Below are positions 24,144-36,253 of a stretch of 64,000 nt of DNA, in pieces. The notes below the pieces were generated by a model. It ran no database searches and was not told the DNA's origin. It worked only from the letters and a program-made list of their open reading frames with translations. Every line of letters begins with the position of its first letter. Position 1 is the stretch's first letter. Source of the stretch: Ehretia macrophylla (taxonomy: Eukaryota > Streptophyta > Magnoliopsida > Boraginales > Ehretiaceae); contig CM075769.1 of NCBI GenBank assembly GCA_037974665.1, positions 79,197,190 to 79,261,189 on the forward strand. Reading direction: 5' to 3'. The position numbers and the translations under genes were made by a program.

Positions 24144-24701
24144 CTTTTAAATTTTGTTTGCCCTGGTTAGGGTTGCCAAGATACTTTATCCACCAAATCT
24201 CCATTACCGAATCCCTTGGAACATTGGGCAAGACAACTTCGCTCCATGTAGAGGCCGAGCCCGCAAACCGAGGGCTTAGGGTTTGTGACTAGGTCTCCGT
24301 CGCTTCGGTGCCCATAACTTTTGATCCGTAAGGAGTTATGCAGCGCACAGCAAACCGTTGCAAAGCTCTCTGCCAGCTCTACGACAGGGGCATCCATCTT
24401 GCTCGCTGTGCCCATTTTTGGAGCCCAAAATCGAACATTTTCATCAGTTTCAGGCCACTTTTCTTCTTTTTCTCCATTTTTTCGTCCCAGATCGTACGTC
24501 GTGAGCTGTTAAAAGGACGACAACCTGACTCCCGGGACATCAGAGGGCCCTAAAACGTGTCGATATCACGTCTTGCGAGGATGCTGCGTTGTGGAAGCGG
24601 ATGGGTTGTCGTTAAGCCCATTGGGCCTTTTGAATGGGCCATCTCTCTAGGCTGGCACTGTGAACCGTTAACACATTTAGGAATTGTGCTCTCAACATGA
24701 C

Positions 24702-24820
24702 AGGTGCGATCAAACCAGCACTAATGCACCGGATCCCATCAGAACTTCGAAGTTAAGCGTGCTTGGGCAAGAGTAGTAATAGGATGGGTGACCCCCTGGG
24801 AAGTCCTCGTGTTGCACCCC
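24702..24820 (+). rRNA. 5S rRNA
   Basis: Full length. Differences: G1A, T12A, C46T, G68A, C78A. The TATA-like element is CATTTAGG. This is the first unit of the 2028-bp trimer. Confidence 0.95.
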
Positions 24821-25378
24821 ATTTTCAAATTTTTTTGCCCTGGTTAGGGTTTCCAAGATACTTTATCCACCAAATCTCTATTACCGAATCGCACAGAACA
24901 TTGGGCAAGACAACTTCGCTTCACGTAGAGGCCGGGCCCGCAAACCGACGACATAGTGTTTGTGACCAGGTCTCCGTCGCTCCGGTGCCCATAACATTTG
25001 ATTCGTAAGGAGTTACGCAGCGCACAGCATACCGTTGCAAAGCTCTCTGAGAGCTCTACGACAACGGCAGCGAGCATGCTCGCCGTGCCCCTTTTTGGAG
25101 CCCATAATCGAACGTTTTCATCAGTTTCAGTCCATTTTTCTTCTTTTTCTCTGTTTTTTCGTCCCTTATCGTACGTCATGAGTTGGTAAAAGGACGAGAA
25201 CCTAACTCACGGGACATCAGAGGGCCCTACAACATGTCGATATCACGTCTTGCGAGGATGCTGCGTTGTTGAAGCGGATAGGTTGTCGTGAAGCCCATTG
25301 GGCCTTCTGAATGGGCCATCTCTCTAGGCTGGGACTGTGAACCGTTAACACATATATGAATTGTGCTCTCAACATGAT

Positions 25379-25497
25379 GGGTGCAATCATACCAGCACTA
25401 CTGCACCGGATCCCATCAGAACTCCGAATTTAAGCATGCTTGGGCGAGAGTAGTACTAGGATGGGTTACCTCTTGGGAAGTCCTCGTGTTGCACCCC
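25379..25497 (+). rRNA. 5S rRNA
   Basis: Full length. Differences: G7A, A23C, G51T, G58A, G89T, C93T, C95T. It pairs with the copy at 27407. The -1 base is T and the upstream element reads CATATATG. Confidence 0.94.
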
Positions 25498-26054
25498 TTT
25501 TCAATTTTTTTTGCCCTGGTTAGGGTTGCAAAGATACTTTATCCACCAAATCTCTATTACCAAATCCCACGGAACATTGGGCAAGACAACTTCGCTCCAC
25601 GTAGAGGCCGGGCCCGCAAACCGAGGGCGTAGGGTTTGTCACCAGGTCTCCGTCGCTCCGGTGCCCATAACTTTTGATCCGTAAGGAGTTACGCGGCGCA
25701 CAGCATACCGTTGCAAAGCTCTCTCAGAGTTCTATGATGGGGGCAGCTAGCTTGCTCGCTGTGCCCTTTTTTGGAGTCCAAAATTGAATGTTTTCATCAG
25801 TTTCAAGCACCTTTTCTACTTTTGCTCTGTTTTTTCGTCCCGGATCGTACGTCGTGAGCTGTTAAAAGGACGACAACCTGACTCGTGGGACATCAGAGGG
25901 CCTTAAAACGTGTCGATATCACATCTTGCGAGGATTCTGCGTTGTTGAAATGGATGGGTTGTCGTTAAGCCCATTGGGCCTTTTGAATGGGCCATCTCTC
26001 TAGGCTGGGACTGTGAACCGTAAACACATATAGGAATTGTGCACTCAGCATGGT

Positions 26055-26172
26055 GGGTGCGATCATAGCAGCACTAATACACCGGATCCCATCAGAACTC
26101 GAAGTTAAGCGTGCTTGGCCGAGAGTAGTACTAGGATGGGCGACCCCCTCGAAAGTCCTCATCTTGCACCCC
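26055..26172 (+). rRNA. 5S rRNA, 118 nt
   Basis: One C of the CC at 46-47 is missing. Other differences: C14G, G25A, G66C, T88C, G97C, G99A, G108A, G110C. The copy at 28083 has the same deletion one trimer away. Probably non-functional. Confidence 0.91.
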
Positions 26173-26730
26173 CCTTTCAATTTTTTTTGCCCTGGTTAGG
26201 GTTGCCAAGGTACTTGATCCACCAAATCTCTATTACCAAATCCCACGGAACATTGGGCAAGACAACTTCGCTTCACGTAGAGGCTGGGCCCGCAAACCGA
26301 CGGCGTAGGGTTCTTGACCAGGTCTCCGTCGCTCCGGTGCCCATATCGTTTGATCCATAAAGAGTTACACTGCGCACAACATGCCGTTGGAAAGATCTCT
26401 GAGTGCTCTATGACAAGGGCAGCGAGCTTGCTCACTGTGCCCATTTTTGGAACCCAAAATCGAACATTTTCATCAGTCTTAGGCCACTTTTCTTGTTTTT
26501 CTCTATTTTTCCGTCGCAGATCGTATGTCGTGAGCTGTTAAAAGGACGAATACCTGACTCGCCGGACTTCAGAGGGCCCTACAACGTGTCGATATCACGT
26601 CTTGTGAGGATGCTGCGTTATTGAAGCGGATGGGTTGTCGTTAAGCCCATTGGGCCTTTTGAATGGGCCATCTATCTAGGCTGGGACTGTGAATTGTTAA
26701 CACATATAGGAATTGTACTCTCAACATGAC

Positions 26731-26849
26731 GGGTGCGATCATAGTAGCACTAATGCAACAGATCCCATCAGAACTCCGAATTTAAGCGTGCTTGGGCGAG
26801 AATAGTACTAGGATGGGTGACCCCCTGGGAAGTCCTCGTGTTGCACCCC
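26731..26849 (+). rRNA. 5S rRNA
   Basis: Full length. Differences: C14G, C15T, C28A, G30A, G51T, G72A. This is the first unit of the second trimer; its closest relative is the copy at 28759. Confidence 0.94.
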
Positions 26850-27406
26850 ATTTTCAATTTTTTTGCCCTGGTTAGGGTTGCCAAGATACTTTATCCACCA
26901 AATCTCTATTACCGAATCGCATAGAACATTGGGCAAGACAACTTCGCTTCACGTAGAGGCCGGGCCCGCAAACCGACGACATAGTGTTTGTGACAAGGTC
27001 TCCGTCGCTCCGGTGCCCATAACATTTGATTCGTAAGGAGTTACGCAGCGCACAGCATACCGCTGCAAAGCTCTCTGAGAGCTCTACGACAGGGGCAGCG
27101 AGCATGCTCGCCGTGCCACTTTTTGGAGCCCAAAATCGAACGTTTTCATCAGTTTCAGGCCATTTTTCTATTTTTTCTCTATTTTTTCGTCCCATATCGT
27201 ACGTCATGAGTTGGTAAAAGGACGAGAACCTAACTCACGGGACATCAGAGGGCCCTACAACATGTCGATATCACGTCTTGCGAGGATGCTGCGTTGTTGA
27301 AACAGATAGGTTGTCGTGAAGCCCATTGGGCCTTCTGAATGGGCCATCTCTCTAGGCTGGGACTGTGAACCGTTAACACATATAAGAATTGTGCTCTCAA
27401 CATGAT

Positions 27407-27525
27407 GGGTGCAATCATACCAGGACTAATGCACCGGATCCCATCAGATTTCCGAATTTAAGCATGCTTGGGCGAGAGTAGTACTAGGATGGGTTACGCC
27501 TTGGGAAGTCCTCGTGTTGCACCCC
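27407..27525 (+). rRNA. 5S rRNA
   Basis: Full length. Differences: G7A, C18G, A43T, C44T, G51T, G58A, G89T, C92G, C95T. Trimer partner of the copy at 25379. The upstream element is CATATAAG. Confidence 0.93.
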
Positions 27526-28082
27526 TTTTCAATTTTTTTTGCCCTGGTTAGGGTTGCAAAGATACTTTATCCACCAAATCTCTATTACCGAATCCCACGG
27601 AACATTGGGCAAGACAACTTCGCTCCATGTAGAGGCCGGGCCCGCAAACCGAGGGCGTAGGGTTTGTGACCTGGTCTCCGTCGCTCCGGTGCCCATAACT
27701 TTTGATCCGTAAGGAGTTATGCGACGCACAGCATACCGTTGCAAAGCTCTCTCAGAGCTCTATGATGGGGGCAGCTAGCTTGCTCGCTGTGCCTTTTTTT
27801 GGAGTCCAAAATTGAATGTTTTCATCAGTTTCAAGCAACTTTTCTACTTTTGCTCTATTTTTTTGTCCCGGATCGTACGTCGTGAGCTGTTAAAAGGACG
27901 ACAACCTGACTTGTGGGACATCAGAGGGCCTTACAACGTGTCGATATCACATCTTGCGAGGATTCTGCGTTGTTGAAACGGATGGGTTGTCGTTAAGCCC
28001 ATTGGGCCTTTTGAATGGGCCATCTCTCTAGGCTGGGACTGTGAACCGTTAACACATATAGGAATTGTGCACTCAGCATGGC

Positions 28083-28200
28083 GGGTGCAATCATAGCAGC
28101 ACTAATGCACCGGATCCCATCAGAACTCGAAGTTAAGCGTGCTTGGCCGAGAGTAGTACTAGGATGGGCGACCCCCTCAGAAGTCCTCGTCTTGCACCCC
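28083..28200 (+). rRNA. 5S rRNA, 118 nt
   Basis: It has the same one-base deletion at 46-47 as the copy at 26055, plus G7A, C14G, G66C, T88C, G97C, G98A, G110C. The deletion predates the trimer duplication. Confidence 0.91.
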
Positions 28201-28758
28201 CCTTTCAATTTTTTTTGCCCTGGTTAGGGTTGCCAAGGTACTTTATCCACCAAATCTCTATTACCGAATCCCACGGAATAATGGGCAAGACAACTTCGCT
28301 TCACGTAGAGGCCGGGCCCGCAAACCGACGGCGTAGGGTTTGTGACCAGGTCTCCGTCGCTCCGGTGCCCATAACTTTTGATCCGTAAGGAGTTACGCAG
28401 CGCACAACATAACGTTGCAAAGCTTTCTAAGAGCTCTACGACAAGGGCAGCGAGCTTGCTCGCTGTTCCCATTTTTGGAGCCCAAAATCGAACATTTTCA
28501 TCAGTTTTAGGCAACTTTTCTTGTTTTTCTCTATGTTTCTGTCGCTGATCGTAAGTCGTGAGCTGTTAAAAGGACGACAACCTGACTCGCCGGACTTCAG
28601 AGGGCCCTACAACGTGTCGATATCACGTCTTGTGAGGATGCTGAGTTGTTGAAGCGGATGGGTTGTCGTTAAGCCCATTGGGCCTTTTGAATGGGCCATC
28701 TCTCTAGGCTAGGACTGTGAATCGTTAACACATATAGGAATTGTGTTCTCAACATGAC

Positions 28759-28877
28759 GGGTGCGATCATAGCAGCACTAATGCAACGGATCCCATCAGA
28801 ACTACGAATTTAAGCGTGCTTGGGCGAGAATAGTACTAGGATGGGTGACCCCCTGGAAAGTCCTCGTGTTGCACCCC
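28759..28877 (+). rRNA. 5S rRNA
   Basis: Full length. Differences: C14G, C28A, C46A, G51T, G72A, G99A. It begins a third, incomplete trimer, because its following spacer diverges from the trimer pattern. Confidence 0.94.
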
Positions 28878-29434
28878 ATTTTCAATTTTTTTGCCCTGGT
28901 TAGGGTTGCCAAGATACTTTATCCACCAAATCTCTATTACCGAATGGCATAGAACATTGGGCAAGACAACTTCGCTTCACGTAGAGGCCGGGCCCGCAAA
29001 CCGAGGGCATAGGGTTTGTGACCAGGTCTTCGTCACTCCGGTGCCCATAACTTTTGATCCGTAAGTAGTTACGCAGTGCACAGCATACCGTTACAAAGCT
29101 CTCTCAGAGCTCCACGACGGGGGCCACTAGCTTGCTTGCTGTGCCCATCTTTGGAGCCTAAAATCGAACGCTTTCATCAATTTCAGGCCACTTTTCTTCT
29201 TTTGCTCTGTTTTTCCATCCCGGATCGTACGTCGTGAGCTGTTTAAAGGACGACAACCTGACTCGCGGGACATCAGAGGGCCCTACAATGTGTCGATATC
29301 ACGTCTTGCGAGGATGCTGCGTTGTTGAAGCGGATGGGTTGTCATTAAGCCCATTGGGTCTTTTGAATGGGCCATCTCTCTTGGCTGGGACTGTGAACCG
29401 TTAACATATATAGGAATTATGCCCTCAATATGAT

Positions 29435-29553
29435 GGGTGCAATCATACCAGCACTAATGCACCGGATCCCATCAGAACTCCGAAGTTAAGCGTGCTTGGG
29501 CGAGAGTAGTACTAGGATGGGTGACCCCCTAGGAAGTCCTCGTGTTGTACCCC
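29435..29553 (+). rRNA. 5S rRNA
   Basis: Full length with three differences: G7A, G97A, C114T. The internal control region is nearly intact. The upstream element is CATATATAGG-like and the -1 base is T. Confidence 0.95.
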
Positions 29554-30111
29554 CTTTTCAATTTTTTTTGCCTTGGTTAGGGTTGCCAAGATACTTTATC
29601 CACCAAATCTCCATTACCGAATCCCTTGGAACATTGGGCAAGACAACTTCGCTCCATGTAGAGGACGAGCCCGCAAACCGAGGGCTTAGGGTTTGTGACC
29701 AGGTCTCTGTCGCTCCGGTGCCGATAACTTTTGATCCGTAAGGAGTTACGCAGCGCACAGCATATCGTTGCAAAGCTCTCTGAGAGCTCTACGATGAGGG
29801 TAGCTAGTTTGCTCCCTGTGCCCTTTTTTGGAGCCCAAAATCGAACATTTTCATCAGTTTCAGGCCACTTTTCTTCTTTTGCTATGTTTTTTCGTCCCGG
29901 ATCGTACGTCATGAGCTGTTAAAAGGACAACAACCTGACTCGCCCGACATCAGAGGGCCCTACAACGTGTCGATATCACGTCTTGTTAGGATGCTGCGTT
30001 GTGGAAGTGGATGGGTTGTCGTTAAGCCCATTGAGCCTTTTGAATGGGTCATCTCTCTAGCCTGGGACTGTGAACCGTTAACACAAATAGGAATTGTGCC
30101 CTCAACATGAC

Positions 30112-30230
30112 GGGTGCGATCATACCAGCACTAATGCACCGGATCCCATCAGAGCTCCAAAGTTAAGCGTGCTTGGGCGAGAGTAGTACTAGGATGGGTG
30201 ACCCCTTGGGAAGTCCTCGTGTTGCACCCC
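30112..30230 (+). rRNA. 5S rRNA
   Basis: Full length. Differences: A43G, G48A, C95T. Partner of the copy at 18002 in the 12.1-kb-spaced duplication. The TATA-like element is altered to CAAATAGG. Confidence 0.95.
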
Positions 30231-30787
30231 CTTTTCATTTTTTTTTGCCCTGGTTAGGGTTGCCAAGATACATTTTCCACCAAATCTCTAATATCAAATC
30301 CCACGGAACATTGGGCAAGACAACTTCCCTTCCGTAGAGGCCGGGCCCGCAAACCGAGGGCGTAGGGTTTGTGACCAGGTCTCCGTTGCTCCGATGCCCA
30401 TAACATTTGATCCGTAAGGAGTTACGCGGCGCACAGCATAACGTTGCAAAGCTCTCTGAGAGCTCTACGATGGGGGCAGCTAGCTTGCTCCCTGTGCCCC
30501 TTTTTGGAGCCCAAAATCGAACATTTTCATCAGTTTCAGGCCACTTTTCTTCTTTTGCTCTGTTTTTTCGTCCCGGATCGTACGTCGTTAGCTGCTAAAA
30601 GGACGACAACCTGACTCACCAGACATCAGAGGGCCCTACAATGTGTCGATATCACGTCTTGCGAGGATCCTGCGTTGTTGAAGCAGATGGGTTGTCGTTA
30701 AGCCCATTGAGCCTTTTGAATGGGCCATCTCTCTAGGCTGGGACTGTGAACCGTTAACACATATAGGAATTGTGCCCTCAACATGAC

Positions 30788-30907
30788 GGGTGCGATCATA
30801 CCAGCACTAATGCACCGGATCCCATCAGAACTCCGAAGTTAAGCGTGCTTAGGCGAGAGTAGTACTAGGATGGGTCACCACACTGTGAATTCCTCGCGTT
30901 GCATCCG
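30788..30907 (+). rRNA. 5S rRNA, 120 nt, probable pseudogene
   Basis: One-base insertion near 93-95, with C93A, G98T, G102T, T109C, C116T, C119G, G64A and G89C. Same insertion as the copy at 18678. The 5' half is closer to the majority than its partner's. Confidence 0.89.
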
Positions 30908-31465
30908 CTTTTCAATTTTTTTTCCCTGGTTTGGGTTGACAAGATACTTTATCCACCAAATCTCTATTACCGAATCCCACGGAACATTGGGCAAGACAAC
31001 TTCGCTTCACGTAGAGGCCGGGGTCGCAAACCGAGGGCGTAGGGTTTGTGACCCGGTCCCCATCGCTCTGGTGCCCATAACTTTTGATCCGTGAGGAGTT
31101 ACGCGGCGCACAATATACCGTTACAAAGCTCTCTGAGAGCTCTATGACGGGAGCAGCCAGCTTGCTCACTGTGCCCATTTTTTGGAGCCCAAAATCGAAC
31201 GTTTTCATCAATTTCTGGCAACTTTTCTTCTTTTGCTCTGTTTTTCCATCCCGGATCGTATATCTTGAGCTGTTAAAAGGACGACAACCTGACTCGCGGG
31301 ACATCAGAGGGCCCTACAATGTGTCGATATCATGCTTTACGAGGATGGGGCATTGTTGAAGCGGATGGGTTGTCGTTAATCCCATTGGGCCTTTTGAATG
31401 GGCCATCTCTCTAAGCTGGGACTGTGAACCGTTAACACATATAGGAATTGTGCCCTCAACATGAC

Positions 31466-31584
31466 TGGTGAGATCATACCAGCACTAATGCACCGGATCC
31501 CATCAGAACTCCGAAGTTAAGCATGCTTGGGCGAGAGTAGTACTAGGATGGGTTACCCCCTGTGAAGTCCTCGTGTTCCACCCG
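31466..31584 (+). rRNA. 5S rRNA
   Basis: Identical to the copy at 19357 (G1T, C6A, G58A, G89T, G98T, G113C, C119G), although they lie 12,109 bp apart. This is strong evidence that the block duplication is recent. Confidence 0.94.
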
Positions 31585-32138
31585 CTTTTCAATTTTTTTT
31601 GCCCTGGTTTGGGTTGACAAGCTACTTTATCCACCAAATCTCTATTACCGAATCCCACGGAACATTGGGCAAGACAACTTCGCTTCACGTAGAGGCCGAG
31701 CTCGCAAACCGAGGGCATAGGGTTTGTGACCAGGTCTCCGTCGCTCCGGTGCACATAACTTTCGATTCGTAAAGAGTTACGTGGCGCACAGCATAACGTT
31801 AGAAAGCTCTCTAAGAGCTCTACAACGGGGGTAGCCAGCTTGCTTGCTGTGCTCGTTTTCGGAGCCCAAAATCGAACATTTTCATCAGTTTCATGCCACT
31901 TTTCTTCTTTTGCTCTATTTTTTCATCCCGGATCGTAGTGAGCTGTTATAAGGATGACAGCCTAACTCGCTGGACATCAGAGGGCCCTACACCTTGTCGA
32001 TATCACATCTTGCGAGGAAGCTGCGTTGTTGAAGCCGATGGGTTGACGTTAAGCCCATTGAGCCTTTTGAATGGGCCATCTCTCTCGGTTGCGACTGTGA
32101 ATCTTTAACACATATAGGAATTGTGCCCTCAACATGAT

Positions 32139-32257
32139 GGGTGCGATCATACCAGCACTAATGCACCGGATCCCATCAGAACTCCGATGTTAAGCGTGCT
32201 TGGGCGAGAGTAGTACTAGGATGGGTGATCCCCTGGGAAGTCCTCGTGTTGCACCCC
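32139..32257 (+). rRNA. 5S rRNA, near-majority
   Basis: Two differences, A50T and C91T. A50T is shared with its duplication partner at 20034. The -1 base is T. It is followed by the 610-bp deletion unit. Confidence 0.96.
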
Positions 32258-32748
32258 CTTTTCAATTTTTTTTGCCCTGGTTACGGTTGCCAAGATACTT
32301 TATCTACCAAATCTCTATTACCGAATCCCACGGAACATTGGGCAAGACAACTTCGCTTCACGTAGAGGTCGGGCCCGCAAACCGAGGGCGTAGGGTTTGT
32401 GACCAGGTCCCCATCGCTCCGGTGCCATTAACTTTTGATCCGTGAGGAGTTAAGCGGCGCACAGTATACCGTTGCAAAGCTCTCTGAGAGCTCTATGACG
32501 GGGGCAGCCAGCATGCTCGCTTTGCCCATTTTTTGGAGCCAAAAATCGAATGTTTTCATCAGTTTCAGGCCGCTTTTCTTCTTTTTCTTTGTTTTTCCGT
32601 CCCGGATCGTATATCGTGAGCTATTAAAAGGATGACAACCTGACTCGCGGGACATCTGAGGGCCCTACAATGTGTCGATATCATGTCTTACGAGAATGCT
32701 GGGACTGTGAATCGTTAACACATGTAGGAATTGTGCCCTCAACATGAC

Positions 32749-32867
32749 GTGTGCGATCATACCAGCACTAATGCACCGGATCCCATCAGAACTCCGAAGT
32801 TTAGGGTGCTTGGGCGAGAGTAGTACTAGGATGGGTGACCCCCTGGGAAGTCCTCGTGTTGCACCCC
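32749..32867 (+). rRNA. 5S rRNA
   Basis: Full length. Differences: G2T, A54T, C57G. The first part matches the copy at 20644, while A54T links the rest to the d-type genes at 36135 and 41895. It is therefore a hybrid at the right edge of the duplicated block. The upstream element is CATGTAGG. Confidence 0.95.
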
Positions 32868-33424
32868 CTTTTCATTTTTTTTTGCCCTGGTTAGAGTTTC
32901 CAAGATACTTTATCCACCAAATCTCTATTACCGAATCCCACTAAACAATGGGCAAGACAACTTCGCTTCACGTAGAGGCCGGGCCTGCAAACCGATGGCA
33001 TAGTGTTGGTGACCAGGTCTCCTTCGTTCCGGAGCCCATAACTTTTGTTCCGTAAGAAGTTACGCAGCGCACAGCATATCGCTGCAAAGCTTTCTAAGAG
33101 CTCTACGACAGGGGCAGCTAGCTTGCTCGCTGTGCCCATTTTTGCAGCCCAAAATCAAACATTTTCATCAGTTTCAGGCAATTTTGTTCTTTTGCTCTAT
33201 TTTTTCGTCCTGTATCGTACGTCGTGAGCTGTTAAAAGGACGACAACCTGACTCGCGAGACATGAGAAGGCCCTACAACGTGTCGATATCACGTTTTACG
33301 AGGATGCTGCGTTGTTGAAGCAGATGGGTTGTCGTTAAGCCCATTGGGCCTTTTGAATGGGCCATCTCTCTAGGCTGGGACTGTGAACCGTTAACACATA
33401 TAGGAATTGTGCCCTCAACATGAC

Positions 33425-33543
33425 GAGTGCGATCATACCAGCACTAATGCACCGGATCCCATCTGAACTCCGAAGTTAAGTGTGCTTGGGCGAGAGTAGT
33501 ACTAGGATGGGTGACCCCCTGTGAAGTCCTCGTGTTGCACCCC
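33425..33543 (+). rRNA. 5S rRNA (type e)
   Basis: Full length. Differences: G2A, A40T, C57T, G98T. A40T and C57T define type e, shared with 37174, 39183 and 42572. CATATAGG is present. Confidence 0.95.
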
Positions 33544-34101
33544 CTTTTCAATTTTTTTTGCCCTGGTTAGGGTTGCCAAGATACTTTATCCACCAAATCT
33601 CTATTACCGAATCCCACTGAACAATGGGCAAGACAACTTCGCATCACGTAGAGGCCGGGCCGGCAAACCAAGGGCGTAGGGTTTGTGACCAGGTCTCCGT
33701 CGTTCTTGTGCCCATAACTTTTGATCCGTAAGGAGTTACGCGGCGCACAGCATACCGTTGCAAAGTTCTTTGAGAGCTCTACGATGGGGGCAGCTAGCTT
33801 GCTCGCTGTGCCCCTTTTTGGAGTCCAAAATTGAACATTTTCATTAGTTTCAGGACACTTTTCTTCTTTTGCTCTATTTTTTAGTCCCGGATCGTACGTC
33901 GTGAGCTGTTAAAAGGACGACAACCTGACTCGCGGGACATCAGAGGGCCCTACAACGTGTCGATATCACGTCTTGAGAGGATGCTGCGTTGTTGAAGCGG
34001 ATGGGTTGTCGTTAAGCCCATTGAGCCTTTTGAATGGGCCATCTCTCTAGGCTGGGACTGTGAACCGTTAACACATATAGGAATTGTGCCCTCAACATGA
34101 C

Positions 34102-34220
34102 GGGTGTGATCATACTAGCACTAATGCACCGGATCCCATCAGAACTTCAAAGTTAAGCGTGCTTAGGTGAGAGTAGTACTAGGATGGGTGACCCCCTGGG
34201 AAGTCCTCGTGTTGCACCCC
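34102..34220 (+). rRNA. 5S rRNA (type a)
   Basis: Full length. Differences: C6T, C15T, C46T, G48A, G64A, C67T. C46T/G48A/G64A recur at 37827. CATATAGG is present. Confidence 0.95.
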
Positions 34221-34779
34221 CTTTTCAATTTTTTTTGCCCTGGTTAGGGTTGCCAAGATACTTTATCCACCAAATCTCTATTACCGAATCCCACGGAACA
34301 TTGGGCAAGACAACATCGCTTCACGTAAAGGCCGAGCCCGCAAACCGAGGGCGTAGGGTTTGTGACCAGGTCCCCATCGCTTCGGTGCCCATAACTTTTG
34401 ATCTGTGAGGAGTTACGTGGCGCACAGTATACAGTTGCAAAGCTCTCTGAGAGCTCTATGACGGGGGCACCTAACTTGCTCGCTATGCCCATTTTTTGGA
34501 TCCCAAAATAGAACGTTTTCATCAGTTTCAATCCACTTTTCTTCTTTTGCTCTATTTTTCCGTCCCAGATCGTACGTCGTGAGTTGTTAAAAGGACGACA
34601 ACCTAACTCACGGGACATCAAAGGGCCCTACAACGCGTCGATATCACGTCTTGCGAGGATGCTGCGTTGTTGAAGCGGATGGGTTGTCGTTAAGCCCATT
34701 CAGCCTTTTGAATGAGCTATCTCTCTAGGGTGGGACTGTGAACCGTTAACACAAATAGGAATTGTGCCCTCAATATGAC

Positions 34780-34898
34780 GGGTGCGATCAAACCAGCACT
34801 AATGCACTGGATCCCATCAGAACTCCGTAGTTAAGCCCACTTGGGCGAGAGTAGTACTAGGATGGGTGACCCCCTGGGAAGTCCTCGTTTTACACCCT
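34780..34898 (+). rRNA. 5S rRNA (type b)
   Basis: Full length. Differences: T12A, C29T, A49T, G58C, T59C, G60A, G110T, G113A, C119T. C29T and A49T define type b (38505, 40541). The A box is damaged. The upstream element is CAAATAGG. Confidence 0.93.
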
Positions 34899-35457
34899 TT
34901 TTTCAATTTTTTTTGCCCTGGTTAGGGTTGCCAAGATACTTCATCCGCCAAATCTCTATTCCCGAATTCTACAGAACATTGGGAAAGACAACTGCGCTTC
35001 ACGTAGAAGCCGGGCCCGCAAACCGAGGGCGTAGGGTTTGTGACCAGGTCTCCGTCGCTCCGGTGCCCATAACTTTTGATCCGTAAAGAGTTACGAGGAG
35101 CACAGTATACCGTTGCAAAGCTCTCTGAGAGCTCTATGACGGGGGCACCTAGCTTGCTCGCTGTGCCCATTTTTTGGAGCAAAAAATCGAACGTTGTCAT
35201 CAGTTTCAGGCCACTTTTCTTCTTTTGCTTTGTTTTTTCGTCCCGGATCGTATATCGTGAGCTATTAAAAGGACGACAACCTGACTCGCGGGACATCAGA
35301 GGGCCCTACAACGTGTCGATATCATGTCTTATGAGGATGCTGTATTGTTGAAACAGATGGGTTGTCGTTAAGCCCATTGGGTCTTTTGAATGGGCCATCT
35401 CTCTAGGCTGGGACTGTGAACCGTTAACACATGTAGGAATTCTGCCCTCAACATGAC

Positions 35458-35576
35458 GGGTGCGATCATACATTCACTAATGCATCGGATCCCATCAGAA
35501 CTCCGAAGTTAAGCGTGCTTGGGCGAGAGTAGTACTAGGATGGGTGATCCCCTGGGAAATCCTCGTGTTGTACCCC
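35458..35576 (+). rRNA. 5S rRNA (type c)
   Basis: Full length. Differences: C15A, A16T, G17T, C28T, C91T, G102A, C114T. C28T and the downstream spacer are shared with the copy at 41219. The upstream element is CATGTAGG. Confidence 0.94.
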
Positions 35577-36134
35577 ATTTTCATTTTTTTTTGCCCTGGT
35601 TAGGGTTGCCAAGATACATTATCCACCAAATCTCTAATATCGGATCCCACGGAACATTGGGCAAGACAACTTCCCTTCACGTAAAGGCCGGTCCCGCAAA
35701 CTGAGGGCGTAGGGTTTGTGACTAGGTCTCCGTCGCTCCGATGCCCATAACTTTTGATCCGTAAGGAGTTACGCGGCGCACAGCATACCGTTGCAAAACT
35801 CTCTGAGAGCTCTACGACGGGGGCAGCCAGCTTGCTCGCTGTGCCCATTTTTGGAGCCCATAATTGAACATTTTCATCAGTTTCAGGCCACTTTTGTTCT
35901 TTTGCTCTATTTTTTCATCCCGAATCGTACGTCGTGAGTTGATAAAAGGACGACAACCTGACCCGCGGGACATCAGAGGGCCCTACAACGTGTCGATATC
36001 ACGTCTTGCCAGGATGTTGCGTTGTCGAAGTGGATGGGTTGTCGTTAAGCGCATTGGCCCTTTTGAATGTGCCTTCTCTCTAGGCTGGGACTGTGAACCG
36101 TTAACACATATAGGAATTGTGCCCTCAATATGAC

Positions 36135-36253
36135 GAGTGCGATCATACCAGCACTAATGCACCGAATCCCATCAGAACTCTGAAGTTTAGCGTGGTTGGG
36201 CGAGAGTAGTACTAGGATGGGTGACCCCCTGGGAAATCCTCGTGTTGCACCCC
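36135..36253 (+). rRNA. 5S rRNA (type d)
   Basis: Full length. Differences: G2A, G31A, C47T, A54T, C61G, G102A. A54T marks type d. CATATAGG is present. Confidence 0.94.

Larger units (their letters stand above)
24702..28758 (+). repeat. 2028-bp 5S trimer, two tandem copies
   Basis: Genes at 24702, 25379 and 26055 are each followed 2028-2029 bp later by their closest relatives at 26731, 27407 and 28083. Shared marks include GACGACATAGTG in the first spacer, G7A/G51T/G58A/G89T in the second gene and the one-base deletion in the third gene. The copy at 28759 opens a third, incomplete round. Confidence 0.85.
30113..32765 (+). repeat. duplicated 5S block, copy B
   Basis: Partner of 18003-20660. 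Near-identical except for a clearly different patch at about 31743-31942 in the fourth unit, which looks like later conversion from another spacer type. The right edge lies inside the gene at 32749. Confidence 0.9.
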
